A stretch of 64,000 nt of DNA from Planctomycetota bacterium (lineage in GTDB: Bacteria > Planctomycetota > UBA1135 > UBA2386), in the NCBI GenBank assembly GCA_019636245.1, contig JAHBXX010000004.1, positions 119,053 to 183,052 of the forward strand. The letters run 5' to 3'. The position numbers and the translations under genes were made by a program. Under the pieces are notes generated by a model. That model saw only the letters and a list, made by a program, of their open reading frames with translations, was not told where the DNA came from and searched no databases. Shown in pieces: positions 19,004-27,084 of this stretch; the stretch's first letter is position 1, and each line of letters starts with the position of its first letter.

Positions 19004-20304
19004 TCCGGCCGACGCCGCGTGCCCTCGGTCTGCTCGCCGCGGGCCTGCCGATCGCCGCGCTGCCGACGCTGGATCCTGAGCCCTGGGCGTGGCAGCCGTG
19101 GGTGCTGTGGCTGGCCGCGCTGGGCGTCGCCCTGGCGATCGACTGGTTCCTGCTGCCGGCGACGCTGCCGGTCGCGGTGTCGCCGCCGCAGCTCGTCCAC
19201 CTGGGCCAGCCGGCCGAGGTCGAACTCGCGGCCACGGCCACGCGCCGCTGCCGGCTCGAACTGCAGCTCGAACTGACCGGCGATGCCGAGCCGCCGGCGC
19301 CGGCGACGATGGCGGTCCTGCCGCCGATCGTGGCCACCACGAGGGTGCCGCTGCACCCGCGGCGTCGCGGCACCCTGCGGCTCGCGGCCGTGCACCTGCG
19401 CTGCGGCGGCCCGCTCGGGCTGCTCTGGTCGGAACGGCGGCAGGCCGTCGATCGCACCGTGCCGGTGGTCACCGACGTGCAGGCGGTGCGGCGCCGGGCG
19501 CTGCGCATGGCCGCCAACCGCGAGTTCCAGGTCGGCCTCAAGGTCGAGCGCTACGTCGGCGACGGCAGCGAGTTCGACTCGCTGCGCGAGTTCGTCGCCG
19601 GCATGGACCGACGGGCGGTCGACTGGAAGGCCTCGGCCAGGCATCGGGCGCTGCTCTGCCGCGAGTTCCGCGCCGAGCGCGACCACCCGGTGATGCTCTG
19701 CCTCGACGCGGGCCGGCTGATGGGGGAACCGCTCGACGGCATGCCGCGGCTCGACCATGCGATCCACGCCGCGCTGCAGCTCGGCTACCTGTGCCTGCGC
19801 ACCGGCGACCGGGTCGGCTCGTTCGCGTTCGCCGCCGCGCCGCAGCACGTGCTGCTGCCGCAGGCCGGCGTGCATGCGCTGCAGGCGATCCAGGCGCGGC
19901 TGGCGGCGCTCGACTACGGCCGCGAGGAGACGAACTTCACCCTGGCGATGACCGAGCTGCTCCGGCAGCTGCGGCGCCGCACCCTGGTGGTGCTGTTCAC
20001 CGACTTCGTCGACAGCGTCACTGCCGAACTGATGCTGCGCAACGTGCAGTGGCTGGCCCGACGGCACCTGCTGCTGTTCGTGGCCATGCGCGACCCGTTG
20101 CTGGCCCGGCTGGCTGGCCAGGAGCCGGCATCGGTCGAGGACCTGCACCGCGCCGTCGTGGCCGAGGAGATGCGCCGCGAGCGGCTGCTGGTGCTCGAAC
20201 GCATCCGCAGCGCCGGCGCCCAGGTGCTCGATGCCGAGGCCGCGGAGGTCGGACCGGAACTCGTGCGGCGCTACCTGCAGGTCAAGCGCCGGGAGCTGCT
20301 GTGA
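19000..20304 (+). CDS. DUF58 domain protein (VWA-like)
   Basis: A 434-residue protein with two N-terminal hydrophobic segments (about residues 6-22 and 32-50), a beta-rich region, then DUF58. Its signature is [24 protein letters not shown]; the C-terminal part is VWA-like, with LCLDAGRLM in the MIDAS region and VLFTDFVD as the later acidic strand. DUF58 proteins are the usual partners of MoxR ATPases. The canonical DxSxS is relaxed here (DAGRL), so metal binding is uncertain. It is coupled on both sides: ATGA with MoxR and GTGA with SpoIIM. Confidence 0.88.
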   Translation: MIRPTPRALGLLAAGLPIAALPTLDPEPWAWQPWVLWLAALGVALAIDWFLLPATLPVAVSPPQLVHLGQPAEVELAATATRRCRLELQLELTGDAEPPAPATMAVLPPIVATTRVPLHPRRRGTLRLAAVHLRCGGPLGLLWSERRQAVDRTVPVVTDVQAVRRRALRMAANREFQVGLKVERYVGDGSEFDSLREFVAGMDRRAVDWKASARHRALLCREFRAERDHPVMLCLDAGRLMGEPLDGMPRLDHAIHAALQLGYLCLRTGDRVGSFAFAAAPQHVLLPQAGVHALQAIQARLAALDYGREETNFTLAMTELLRQLRRRTLVVLFTDFVDSVTAELMLRNVQWLARRHLLLFVAMRDPLLARLAGQEPASVEDLHRAVVAEEMRRERLLVLERIRSAGAQVLDAEAAEVGPELVRRYLQVKRRELL

Positions 20305-21296
20305 GCCACGAACCCGCCACGCCCTGGTCGGTGCGGTTCCGCCGCGAACGGCAGGCGGCATGGGTCGAACTGGAGCAGCTCGTCACGCGCTGCGAACGCT
20401 CCGGTCTCGCCAGCCTGCGGCCCGAGCAGCTGGCACGCGTGCCGGTGCTCTACCGGGCGGCGCTGTCGGCGCTCGGCGTGGCGCGGTCGTCGGTGCTCGA
20501 CCAGGGCCTGCGCCAGCACCTGGAGTCGCTGGTTGCGCGCGCCTACCTCGTCGTCTACTCGCCGAAGCGCCGGGTGGCCGAGGTCGTGGGCCCGTTCCTC
20601 GCCCGGGGCTTCCCGGAGGCGGTGCGGTCGATCCGCTGGCACGTGCTCGCATCGGCCCTGGTGGTGCTGCTCGGCGGCGGCCTCGCCTACGCGATGGTGC
20701 AGGCGGATCCCGAGCACTACTACCTGTTCGTCGACGATGCGATGGCCTCGGGACGCGACCCGACGGCGTCGACCGAGGCCCTGCGGGCGACCCTGTTCGG
20801 CGGCGACGGCGAGGCCTTGCTGACGTTCGCCAGCTTCCTGTTCACCCACAACTCGTCGGTCGGCATCCTCACCTATGGGCTCGGCTTCGTCTTCGGCCTG
20901 CCCGTCGTGCTGCTGCTGCTGCACAACGGCATGCTGCTCGGCGCGATGACGGCGCTGTTCCACGACCGTGGGCTCGCGGTCGAGTGGTGGTCGTGGATCC
21001 TGCCGCACGGCGTGACCGAACTGCTCGCGATCGTGCTGTGCGGGGCGGCTGGCCTCGCGGTCGGCTGGCAGCTGGTGTTCCCCGGCGTGCATTCCCGACT
21101 GCACGCGCTGACGGTGGCGGGCCGCCGCATGGGAGCGGTGGTCGCGGGCAGCGTGGCGATGCTGTTGCTGGCGGCGTTCGTCGAGGGCGTGTTCCGGCAG
21201 GTCGTGCACAGCCTGCCGGTGCGCTACGGGCTGGCGAGCGTCTTCGCCGGCCTGTGGACGGGCTACTTCGTGTTCGCGGGGCGGGGGCGTCGATGA
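20301..21296 (+). CDS. SpoIIM/DUF95-family membrane protein
   Basis: A 331-residue protein with a cytoplasmic helical N-terminus of about 110 residues (VELEQLVTRCERSGLASLRPEQLARVPVLYR), then five or six membrane segments. The DUF95/SpoIIM pattern is visible in FLFTHNSSVGILTYGLGFVFGLPVVLLLLHNGMLLGAM and HGVTELLAI. SpoIIM in Bacillus takes part in septal wall dissolution; in non-sporulators such as this one the family occurs in MoxR-DUF58-RDD operons and may affect envelope structure. Start GTG 20301 overlaps the DUF58 stop. Confidence 0.87.
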   Translation: MSHEPATPWSVRFRRERQAAWVELEQLVTRCERSGLASLRPEQLARVPVLYRAALSALGVARSSVLDQGLRQHLESLVARAYLVVYSPKRRVAEVVGPFLARGFPEAVRSIRWHVLASALVVLLGGGLAYAMVQADPEHYYLFVDDAMASGRDPTASTEALRATLFGGDGEALLTFASFLFTHNSSVGILTYGLGFVFGLPVVLLLLHNGMLLGAMTALFHDRGLAVEWWSWILPHGVTELLAIVLCGAAGLAVGWQLVFPGVHSRLHALTVAGRRMGAVVAGSVAMLLLAAFVEGVFRQVVHSLPVRYGLASVFAGLWTGYFVFAGRGRR

Positions 21297-22159
21297 CGCC
21301 GCCGCTCGGCACCGAGACGATCGTCACGCCGGAGGGGCTGGAGCTGCACTTCCAGCGCGCCACCGCCGCCGAGCGCCTCGTCGCGCTCGTGGTCGACCTC
21401 GGCCTCGTGCTGCTGGGCGGGCTGGTGCTGGCGCTCGGGCTCTGGTTCACGTTCGGCGCCGGCGCGGTCCTGCTGGTGCTGTTCCTGCTGCGCCACGGCT
21501 ACTTCGTCTGGTTCGAGACGCGCTGGCACGGCCGCACGCCCGGCAAGCGGCTGTTCCACCTGCGCGTCGTGCGGTCCGACGGGGGGCCGCTGACGGTGGA
21601 GACGGTGCTGGCCCGCAACCTGACGCGCGAGGTCGAGCTGTTCCTGCCGTTGACGCTGCTGTTGCAGCCCGACGCGCTGTTCGCCGACCACACCGGCCCC
21701 ATGCGCGCGCTCGCGACGCTGTGGATCCTGGGGTTCCTGTTCTTCCCGCTGACCAACCGCCATCGGCTGCGGATCGGCGATCTGCTGGCCGGCACGCGGG
21801 TCGTCGTGTCGCCGCGCGTGGCGCTGGCGCGCGACCTCGCCGACGTGCGGGCCGGCGGCACCGCGCCGGAGGCCGTGTTCCATTTCACGCCGGAGCACCT
21901 GTCGGTCTACGGCGAGCACGAACTGACGGTGCTCGAGGACGTGCTGCGCAAGGCCAGGCGCGGCACGAGCGACCCGGTGGTGGCCGAGGTCTGCCGGCGC
22001 ATCTGCCGCCGCATCGGCTGGACCGATCCGGCCGCGATCGGCAACCAGCACGCCCGCTTCCTGCGCGACTTCTACGCCGCCCAGCGGCAGCACCTCGAAC
22101 ACCGGCTGCTGCTCGGCAAGCGGCGCCTGTTCAAGGTCGCCCGCCCGGAACGTCGCTGA
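21293..22159 (+). CDS. RDD-family membrane protein
   Basis: A 288-residue protein starting at the ATGA overlap. The N-terminal 170 residues hold the RDD domain: FQRATAAERLVALVVDLGLVL, membrane segments, the GRTPGKRLFHLRVV loop and RLRIGDLLAGTRVV. The remaining 110 residues form a charged soluble helical domain (EHELTVLEDVLRKARRG..., RRICRRIGW) not part of RDD. RDD proteins have been linked to ion/proton exchange in a few cases, but their role in these operons is unknown. It is the last gene of the operon; a 62-base gap follows. Confidence 0.88.
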   Translation: MTPPLGTETIVTPEGLELHFQRATAAERLVALVVDLGLVLLGGLVLALGLWFTFGAGAVLLVLFLLRHGYFVWFETRWHGRTPGKRLFHLRVVRSDGGPLTVETVLARNLTREVELFLPLTLLLQPDALFADHTGPMRALATLWILGFLFFPLTNRHRLRIGDLLAGTRVVVSPRVALARDLADVRAGGTAPEAVFHFTPEHLSVYGEHELTVLEDVLRKARRGTSDPVVAEVCRRICRRIGWTDPAAIGNQHARFLRDFYAAQRQHLEHRLLLGKRRLFKVARPERR

Positions 22160-22181
22160 CCGGCGGCGCGGGCGCACGCTG

Positions 22182-22209
22182 GTTGCGCCGCGGCCCGCCG
22201 CCGGCATCA
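22182..22209 (+). promoter_or_regulatory. sigma70-like promoter for the flavin dehydrogenase operon
   Basis: TTGCGC (22182-22187), 16-base spacer, CATCAT (22204-22209, four of six matches), ending 12 bases before ATG 22222. Confidence 0.4.
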
Positions 22210-22221
22210 TCGGCGGACCTG

Positions 22222-23400
22222 ATGGTCGAGACCGCGGATCTGGTCGTCGTCGGCGGCGGCATCGTCGGCTGCGCCGTCGTGCACCAGCTGGCACAGGTGC
22301 TGCCGGCCTCGACCCGGATCGTGCTGCTCGACCGTGGGCCGATCGCCGGCGCGACGTCGGGGTCGTCGATGGGCCACCTGATGGTGACGCCGGACGATGC
22401 GGCTGCCTACGCGCTGACCAGCGCCAGCGTGCGGTTGTGGCGCGAACTGCAGGCGGAGACCGGCGGCTTCGACTTCCAGGACACCGGCGCGCTCTACCTC
22501 GCCGACACCGACGAGGACCTGGCCCTGCTGCCGGTGCTGCGCGACCAGTTCGTGGCCCGCGGCGATGCGGCCGAACTGCTCGACGCCAGGCAGCTGCGCG
22601 AACTCGAGCCCGGCCTCGCCGGCGATCTCGCGGCGGCGCTCCACTACCGCGGCGACGCGGTCGTGCTGCCGATGCCGGCCTGCGCCGCGATGCTGCGTGC
22701 CGCCCGGCAGCGGTGCCCGGGCATCGACGTTCGTCCCTGCTGCGAGGTCACCGGCTTCGATCGCGACGGCGACCGCATCGCCGCCGTGCGCACGGCCCGA
22801 GGTCCGATCGCCACCCGCAACGTCGTCAATGCCGCCGGCGTCTGGGCGCCCGAACTCGCCGAACGGTGCGGCCAGCCGCGACTGCCGATCTTCCCGCGGG
22901 CTGGCAACCTGGCGGTCACCGGCCACCACACGACGCCGGTGCGCACGCAACTGCTCGAGGTCAGCTACCTGCGCTTCGCGCACGGCGTCGCCGCGGTGGA
23001 TCCGAGCCGCACCGACGATCCGGGCGGGCAGGCGGTCAACGTGCAGCCGCAGAGCTGCGGCAGCTGCCTGATCGGCAGCACACGGCGGTTCCGCGGCTTC
23101 GATCGCACCCTGGATCGCGAACTGCTGCACCGCTCGCTGCTGCGGGCATGCCGCTACGTGCCGGGGCTCGCCGCGGCGCCGGTCGTGCGCGCCTGGGTCG
23201 GGCTGCGGCCCTACGCGATCGACAAGCAGCCGCTGGTGGGGCCGTGGCCGCCGGTCCGGGGCCTGTGGCTTGCGGCCGGCCACGAAGGGCTCGGCATCAC
23301 CCTCGGGCCGATCACCGGCCGGCTGCTGGCGCAGCAGATCGCCGGCCTGCCCGCGGACGTCGAGGCGCGCCATTGGCTGCCGGCGAGGTTCTGCGCGTGA
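22222..23400 (+). CDS. FAD-dependent amino-acid dehydrogenase subunit (HcnC / D-hydroxyproline dehydrogenase beta-like)
   Basis: A 392-residue DAO-type flavoprotein. The dinucleotide fold is ADLVVVGGGIVGCAVVHQLA; LLDRGPIAGATSGSSMGHLM and the C-terminal GLRPYAIDKQPLVGP...GHEGLGITLGPITG match HcnC, opine oxidase and D-hydroxyproline dehydrogenase beta subunits. The next two coupled genes supply the 2Fe-2S and second flavin subunits, so this is the substrate-oxidising member of a heterotrimer. No signal peptide is visible. Substrate cannot be assigned: hydroxyproline epimerase, opine or cyanide genes are not adjacent. Confidence 0.87.
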   Translation: MVETADLVVVGGGIVGCAVVHQLAQVLPASTRIVLLDRGPIAGATSGSSMGHLMVTPDDAAAYALTSASVRLWRELQAETGGFDFQDTGALYLADTDEDLALLPVLRDQFVARGDAAELLDARQLRELEPGLAGDLAAALHYRGDAVVLPMPACAAMLRAARQRCPGIDVRPCCEVTGFDRDGDRIAAVRTARGPIATRNVVNAAGVWAPELAERCGQPRLPIFPRAGNLAVTGHHTTPVRTQLLEVSYLRFAHGVAAVDPSRTDDPGGQAVNVQPQSCGSCLIGSTRRFRGFDRTLDRELLHRSLLRACRYVPGLAAAPVVRAWVGLRPYAIDKQPLVGPWPPVRGLWLAAGHEGLGITLGPITGRLLAQQIAGLPADVEARHWLPARFCA

Positions 23401-23663
23401 ACGGCGACCGAAGGGCCTCGGTCGGCTTCACCTTCGCCGGTCGCGCCGTCGAGGCACGGGCGGGCGACACGGTGGCGATGGCGCTGTGGCGGCTCGGCGA
23501 ACGCACCCTGCGGCACAGCAGCCGCGATGGCGCGCCGCGGGCCGTGTTCTGCAACATGGGCGTCTGCTACGAGTGCCTCTGCCGCGTCGACGGCGCCGTC
23601 GTTCGCGCCTGCACCACGCTCGTGCAGGACGGCATGCGAGTCGAACCCGGGGGGCGGCCGTGA
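23397..23663 (+). CDS. small 2Fe-2S ferredoxin-like subunit (HcnA-like)
   Basis: An 88-residue protein whose middle carries the plant-type 2Fe-2S ligand pattern C-x4-C-x2-C (CNMGVCYEC), with the fourth cysteine 12 residues on (VRACTT). The beta-grasp opening (VGFTFAGRAVEARAGDTVAMALWRLG) fits HcnA and the gamma subunit of D-hydroxyproline dehydrogenase. Its job is electron transfer between the two flavin subunits. GTG start and stop overlap both neighbours by four bases (GTGA at 23397 and 23660), favouring equimolar synthesis. Confidence 0.88.
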   Translation: MNGDRRASVGFTFAGRAVEARAGDTVAMALWRLGERTLRHSSRDGAPRAVFCNMGVCYECLCRVDGAVVRACTTLVQDGMRVEPGGRP

Positions 23664-25045
23664 ACGGCGCCAGCGTGGTCGACGCCGACGTCGGCGTCGT
23701 CGGTGCGGGTCCGGGCGGCCTGGCGGCGGCGGCCCGGCTGGCGGCCGGGGGGCTGTCGGTCGTCGTGCTCGACGAGGGCGCGGGCGCCGGCGGCCAGATC
23801 TTCCGCCAACTGCCCCCCGGCGCGGCAAGGCCGGCGGCCGACCACGAACCGCCGAGCCATGCCAGCGGCCATGCCCTGCTCGCCGCGTTCGCCGCCAGCG
23901 GCGCCACGCTGCAACCGCTGGCGACCGTCTGGGACGCGCGCCCCGGCCGGCTGTGGTTCGAGCAGCACGGCGCTTCGCGGCTGCTGCGCTGCCGGCGCAT
24001 CGTGCTGGCCACCGGCGCCCACGACCGCTGCCTGCCGTTCCCGGGCTGGACGTTGCCGGGCGTGCTCACCGCCGGCGCCCTGCAGGTGATGGTGCGCGGC
24101 TTCGCGGTGCCGCCCGGCCGCCGGGCGCTGGTCGCGGGCTCGGGGCCGCTGCTGCTGCCGACCGTGACGGCGCTGCGGCAGGCCGGCGTGCAGGTCGTGG
24201 CCGCGCTCGAGGCCAGCCCGCGCCGGCGTCTGTGGCGGGCGCTGCCCGGAGTGCTCGGCCATGCGGGGCGGCGGCGCGAGGCGCTGTGGTACGCGCGGCA
24301 GCTGTGGCGCGCCGGCGTGCGCCTGCAGTGGGGCTGCACGGTGTTCGCCTGCGAGGGCGACGGCCGGGTCGAGCGCGCGGTGATCGGCCGCGTCGACGCC
24401 GAGGGGCGCCCGCGGCGGGATACGGCGCGCACGATCGAGGTCGACGTCGTCGGCGCCGGCTTCGGCCTCGTGCCGTCGATCGAACTGGGCCTGCACCTCG
24501 GCTGTGCGGCGCGGTTCGACGCCGGGCGCGGCGGCCACTGCCTCGTGGTCGACGCCGACCAGCGCACCACCGTCGACGGCGTGCACGCGGTCGGCGAGGC
24601 GTGCGGCATCGGCGGCGCCGAGGTCGCGGCCGCCGAGGGCGAAGCGGCGGCCGCGGCGATCCTGCGCGACCTGCGCGGCGGCCCGGCCCCGGCCGGGGCG
24701 GCGCAGCGCGCCGCGGCCGAACGCCGCGCGGCGGATCGGCTGCTCGGCGCCTTCGCGCCGTTGCCCGGTCTCGCCGAACTCGCCACGCCCGAGACCATCG
24801 TCTGCCGCTGCGAGGACGTGACCTTGCACCAGGCGCGCGCCGCCGCGGGACTGCACGGGACGTCGCTGCGGGCGATCAAGGTCGGCTGCCGCGCCGGCAT
24901 GGGGCCATGCCAGGGGCGCATCTGCGGCCCGTTCCTGCAGGCCCTGGCCGGCGGCGAACCGGGTCGGCCGATGGACCTGCCGGTCGTGCGCGTGCCGCTG
25001 AAGCCGGTGCGGACGGACACGCTGCTGCAGGCGCCGCCCGGCTGA
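23660..25045 (+). CDS. FAD/NAD(P)-binding and 2Fe-2S subunit (HcnB / alpha-like)
   Basis: A 461-residue pyridine-nucleotide-disulfide-oxidoreductase-like protein. It starts with a GAGPGG Rossmann motif (VGVVGAGPGGLAAAARL), then GAGAGGQIFR, ATGAHDRCLPFPGW and a second nucleotide site (RALVAGSGPLLLP). The C-terminus has a BFD-like 2Fe-2S domain: VCRCEDVT supplies C-x-C and GCRAGMGPCQGRIC the other ligands. This matches HcnB and the alpha subunits of opine oxidase and D-hydroxyproline dehydrogenase. It probably passes electrons from the 2Fe-2S subunit to the respiratory chain. Confidence 0.88.
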   Translation: MNGASVVDADVGVVGAGPGGLAAAARLAAGGLSVVVLDEGAGAGGQIFRQLPPGAARPAADHEPPSHASGHALLAAFAASGATLQPLATVWDARPGRLWFEQHGASRLLRCRRIVLATGAHDRCLPFPGWTLPGVLTAGALQVMVRGFAVPPGRRALVAGSGPLLLPTVTALRQAGVQVVAALEASPRRRLWRALPGVLGHAGRRREALWYARQLWRAGVRLQWGCTVFACEGDGRVERAVIGRVDAEGRPRRDTARTIEVDVVGAGFGLVPSIELGLHLGCAARFDAGRGGHCLVVDADQRTTVDGVHAVGEACGIGGAEVAAAEGEAAAAAILRDLRGGPAPAGAAQRAAAERRAADRLLGAFAPLPGLAELATPETIVCRCEDVTLHQARAAAGLHGTSLRAIKVGCRAGMGPCQGRICGPFLQALAGGEPGRPMDLPVVRVPLKPVRTDTLLQAPPG

Positions 25046-25062
25046 GCCGCCGACCACGGCCA

Positions 25063-25085
25063 CGCCGCCGGCGCCCGTGGCGGCG
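25063..25085 (+). terminator. hairpin after the flavin dehydrogenase operon
   Basis: CGCCGCC (25063-25069) and GGCGGCG (25079-25085) form a perfect 7-base stem with a 9-base loop, 17 bases past the stop. No T-run. Confidence 0.35.
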
Positions 25086-25122
25086 CCGCAGGATAAGCAG
25101 GTGCCGCGCCACGCCACGCCGC

Positions 25123-25128
25123 TACCAT
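25123..25128 (+). promoter_or_regulatory. -10-like box (TACCAT) before the NYN-LOTUS gene
   Basis: TACCAT matches TATAAT at four positions and ends eight bases before ATG 25137; no clear -35. Leaderless-type spacing. Confidence 0.35.
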
Positions 25129-25136
25129 CCGGCGCC

Positions 25137-25961
25137 ATGAGTTCCACGCCGGGCACCGCCAACATGGCCGTCTTCTGCGACTTCGAGAACGTCGCCCTTG
25201 GCGTGGCCGACGCCAAGTACGCCAAGTTCGACATCGACAAGGTGCTCGACCGCCTGCTGCTGAAGGGCAACATCGTGCTGAAGAAGGCCTACTGCGACTG
25301 GGATCGCTACAAGGCCTGGAAGGGCGCCATGCACGAGGCGGCGTTCGAACTGATCGAGATCCCGCACCGGCGCATGTCGGGCAAGAACTCGGCCGACATC
25401 CGCCTGGTCGTCGACGCGCTCGACTTCTGCCACACCAAGCCGCACGTCGACACCTTCGTGATCATCAGCGGCGACTCCGACTTCTCGCCGCTGGTCAGCA
25501 AGCTGCGCGAGAACGACAAGAAGGTGATCGGCGTCGGGGTCAAGAACTCCAGCTCCGACCTGCTGATCGCCAACTGCGACGAGTTCATCTACTACGACGA
25601 CCTGGTGCGCGAGAAACCCGCCCGCAAGACGCGCGCGGCAGGCCGCGCGCCGGCGCGCGCCGGCGCCGAGGCTGCCGGCGGGGCGCGGCGCGGCGCCGAC
25701 GACCGCGTCGGCGAGGCGCTCGACCTGATCCTCGAGACCATCGAGGCGCTCGCCAGCGAGCGCGGCACCGACGAGAAGATCTGGGGCTCGATGGTCAAGC
25801 AGGCCCTGAAGCGCCGCAAGCCGGGCTTCAACGAGAGCTACTACGGCTTCCGGTCGTTCAACGAGCTGCTGGAGGAGGCCGAGCAGCGCGAACTGGTGGC
25901 GCTCGAGCCCTCGGAGACCAGTGGCGCCTACCTGGTGCGCCTCGCGCCTCGCGCTCGCTGA
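25137..25961 (+). CDS. NYN-domain (PIN-like) nuclease with C-terminal LOTUS/OST-HTH domain
   Basis: A 274-residue protein. Residues about 10-160 form a NYN/LabA domain with the expected acidic residues: AVFCDFENVA, GKNSADIRLVVDAL and IISGDSDFSPLV. After an R/A/G-rich linker (about 165-190), residues about 195-270 match a LOTUS (OST-HTH) winged helix (DLILETIEALASERG..., KPGFNESYYGFRSFNELLEEAEQRELV). NYN proteins are metal-dependent ribonucleases and LOTUS domains bind RNA or partner helicases, so RNA processing or decay is the likely role. It stands alone and ends at a strong hairpin. Confidence 0.9.
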   Translation: MSSTPGTANMAVFCDFENVALGVADAKYAKFDIDKVLDRLLLKGNIVLKKAYCDWDRYKAWKGAMHEAAFELIEIPHRRMSGKNSADIRLVVDALDFCHTKPHVDTFVIISGDSDFSPLVSKLRENDKKVIGVGVKNSSSDLLIANCDEFIYYDDLVREKPARKTRAAGRAPARAGAEAAGGARRGADDRVGEALDLILETIEALASERGTDEKIWGSMVKQALKRRKPGFNESYYGFRSFNELLEEAEQRELVALEPSETSGAYLVRLAPRAR

Positions 25962-25974
25962 CGGAACGGATGGC

Positions 25975-26018
25975 GAGAATGGACCTCCCCGGATCGCGGG
26001 CCGGGGAGGTCCGTTCTT
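25975..26018. terminator. strong bidirectional terminator hairpin
   Basis: A perfect 12-base stem, GGACCTCCCCGG (25981-25992) with CCGGGGAGGTCC (26001-26012), is extended outward by about five or six weaker pairs, with an 8-base loop. The + strand stem ends in GTTCTT. It fills the 72-base gap between converging genes 25137-25961 and 26034-27023. Confidence 0.8.
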
Positions 26019-26033
26019 GCCAGCAGTTCCGGT

Positions 26034-27023
26034 TCAGTGTTCGAAGATCGCCACCTCGAAGCGACCGCGGCTGTCGGCGATGCCGCGGTACATGCCATCC
26101 GAGTTGTAGACGGCGACCGCGTGGCCGGCAGCGTCGACGGCGACGACGCCGCCGTCGTCGCGGTCGAGCGTGCGCAGCACGACGGCCGCGGCGGCGGCGG
26201 CCAGATCGTCGCCGGCCAGTTCGATGCGCGCGGCGATGGTGCGCGCCACCGTGTGGCGCAGGAACTGTTCGCCGGTGCCGGTGCCGCTGACCGCGGCGGT
26301 GGCGTTGGCGTAGGTGCCGGCGCCGACGATCGGCGAGTCGCCGACCCGGCCGAAGCGCTTGCCGGTGAGGCCGCCGGTGCTGGTTGCGGCGGCGAGCCGC
26401 CCCTGCCGGTCGCGGGCGACGCAGCCGACCGTGCCGGGACCGATGCGTTGGTTGTCCCGGTCCTGCTGCTGCCGCCAGGCCTCGAACGAGCGCTGTCGGC
26501 GTTCGGTGGTGAACCACTCGTTCGGCACGCGTTCCACGGCCATGGCGTCGGCGAACCGCTCCGCGCCGTCGCCCATCAGCAGCACGTGCGGCGTGCGCTC
26601 CATCACCAGCCGCGCCAGTTCCACGGGATGGCGCACGGTGCGCACGCCGGCGACGGCGCCGCAGGCCATCGTGCTGCCGTCCATGATCGCCGCATCGAGT
26701 TCGTGGCCGCCGTCGGCGTTCAGGGCGGCGCCGCGGCCGGCGTTGAACAGCGGATCGTCCTCGAGTTCGCGCACCACGGCCTCGCAGACGAGCACGGCGG
26801 CGTCGCCGCGGGCGAGGCGGTCGCGGCCGAGTTCGAGGACCCGCCGCAGGGCACTCCGGTAGGCCTCGAGGTCCGCCGCCGGGGCGTCCCGATCGAGGGT
26901 GCCGGCGCCGCCGTGCAGGGCGATGGCCCAGGTGCAACCCGGGTCCCCGGGTGACGGCTGGGTGCCGCCCGTGGCACAGGCCGCGAGGAAGGCGAGGCAG
27001 AGCAGGGTGCTGCGGCGGGGCAT
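26034..27023 (-). CDS. isoaspartyl peptidase/L-asparaginase-family lipoprotein
   Basis: A 329-residue Ntn-hydrolase of the plant-type asparaginase family. A lipoprotein signal (LLCLAFLAAC, lipid cysteine C16) places it on the outside of a membrane. The body shows ALHGGAG, FNAGRGAALNADGGHELDAAIMDG and the autocleavage site GPGTVGCVA, with T198 as the expected catalytic N-terminal threonine, then TSTGGLTGK and GDSPIVGAGTYA. Expected reaction is hydrolysis of isoaspartyl peptides or asparagine; a surface lipoprotein form is unusual. A TAAACC box ends six bases before the ATG. Confidence 0.92.
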   Translation of the reverse strand: MPRRSTLLCLAFLAACATGGTQPSPGDPGCTWAIALHGGAGTLDRDAPAADLEAYRSALRRVLELGRDRLARGDAAVLVCEAVVRELEDDPLFNAGRGAALNADGGHELDAAIMDGSTMACGAVAGVRTVRHPVELARLVMERTPHVLLMGDGAERFADAMAVERVPNEWFTTERRQRSFEAWRQQQDRDNQRIGPGTVGCVARDRQGRLAAATSTGGLTGKRFGRVGDSPIVGAGTYANATAAVSGTGTGEQFLRHTVARTIAARIELAGDDLAAAAAAVVLRTLDRDDGGVVAVDAAGHAVAVYNSDGMYRGIADSRGRFEVAIFEH

Positions 27024-27029
27024 CGCCCT

Positions 27030-27035
27030 GGTTTA
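27030..27035 (-). promoter_or_regulatory. -10-like box (TAAACC) before the asparaginase gene
   Basis: On the minus strand TAAACC ends six bases before ATG 27023; three of six matches. Listed because its spacing repeats at other genes. Confidence 0.25.
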
Positions 27036-27084
27036 GCCAGGAACCGGCGAGGTTGCGACCGGGGCCGACGACGTCGCCGGCGGA

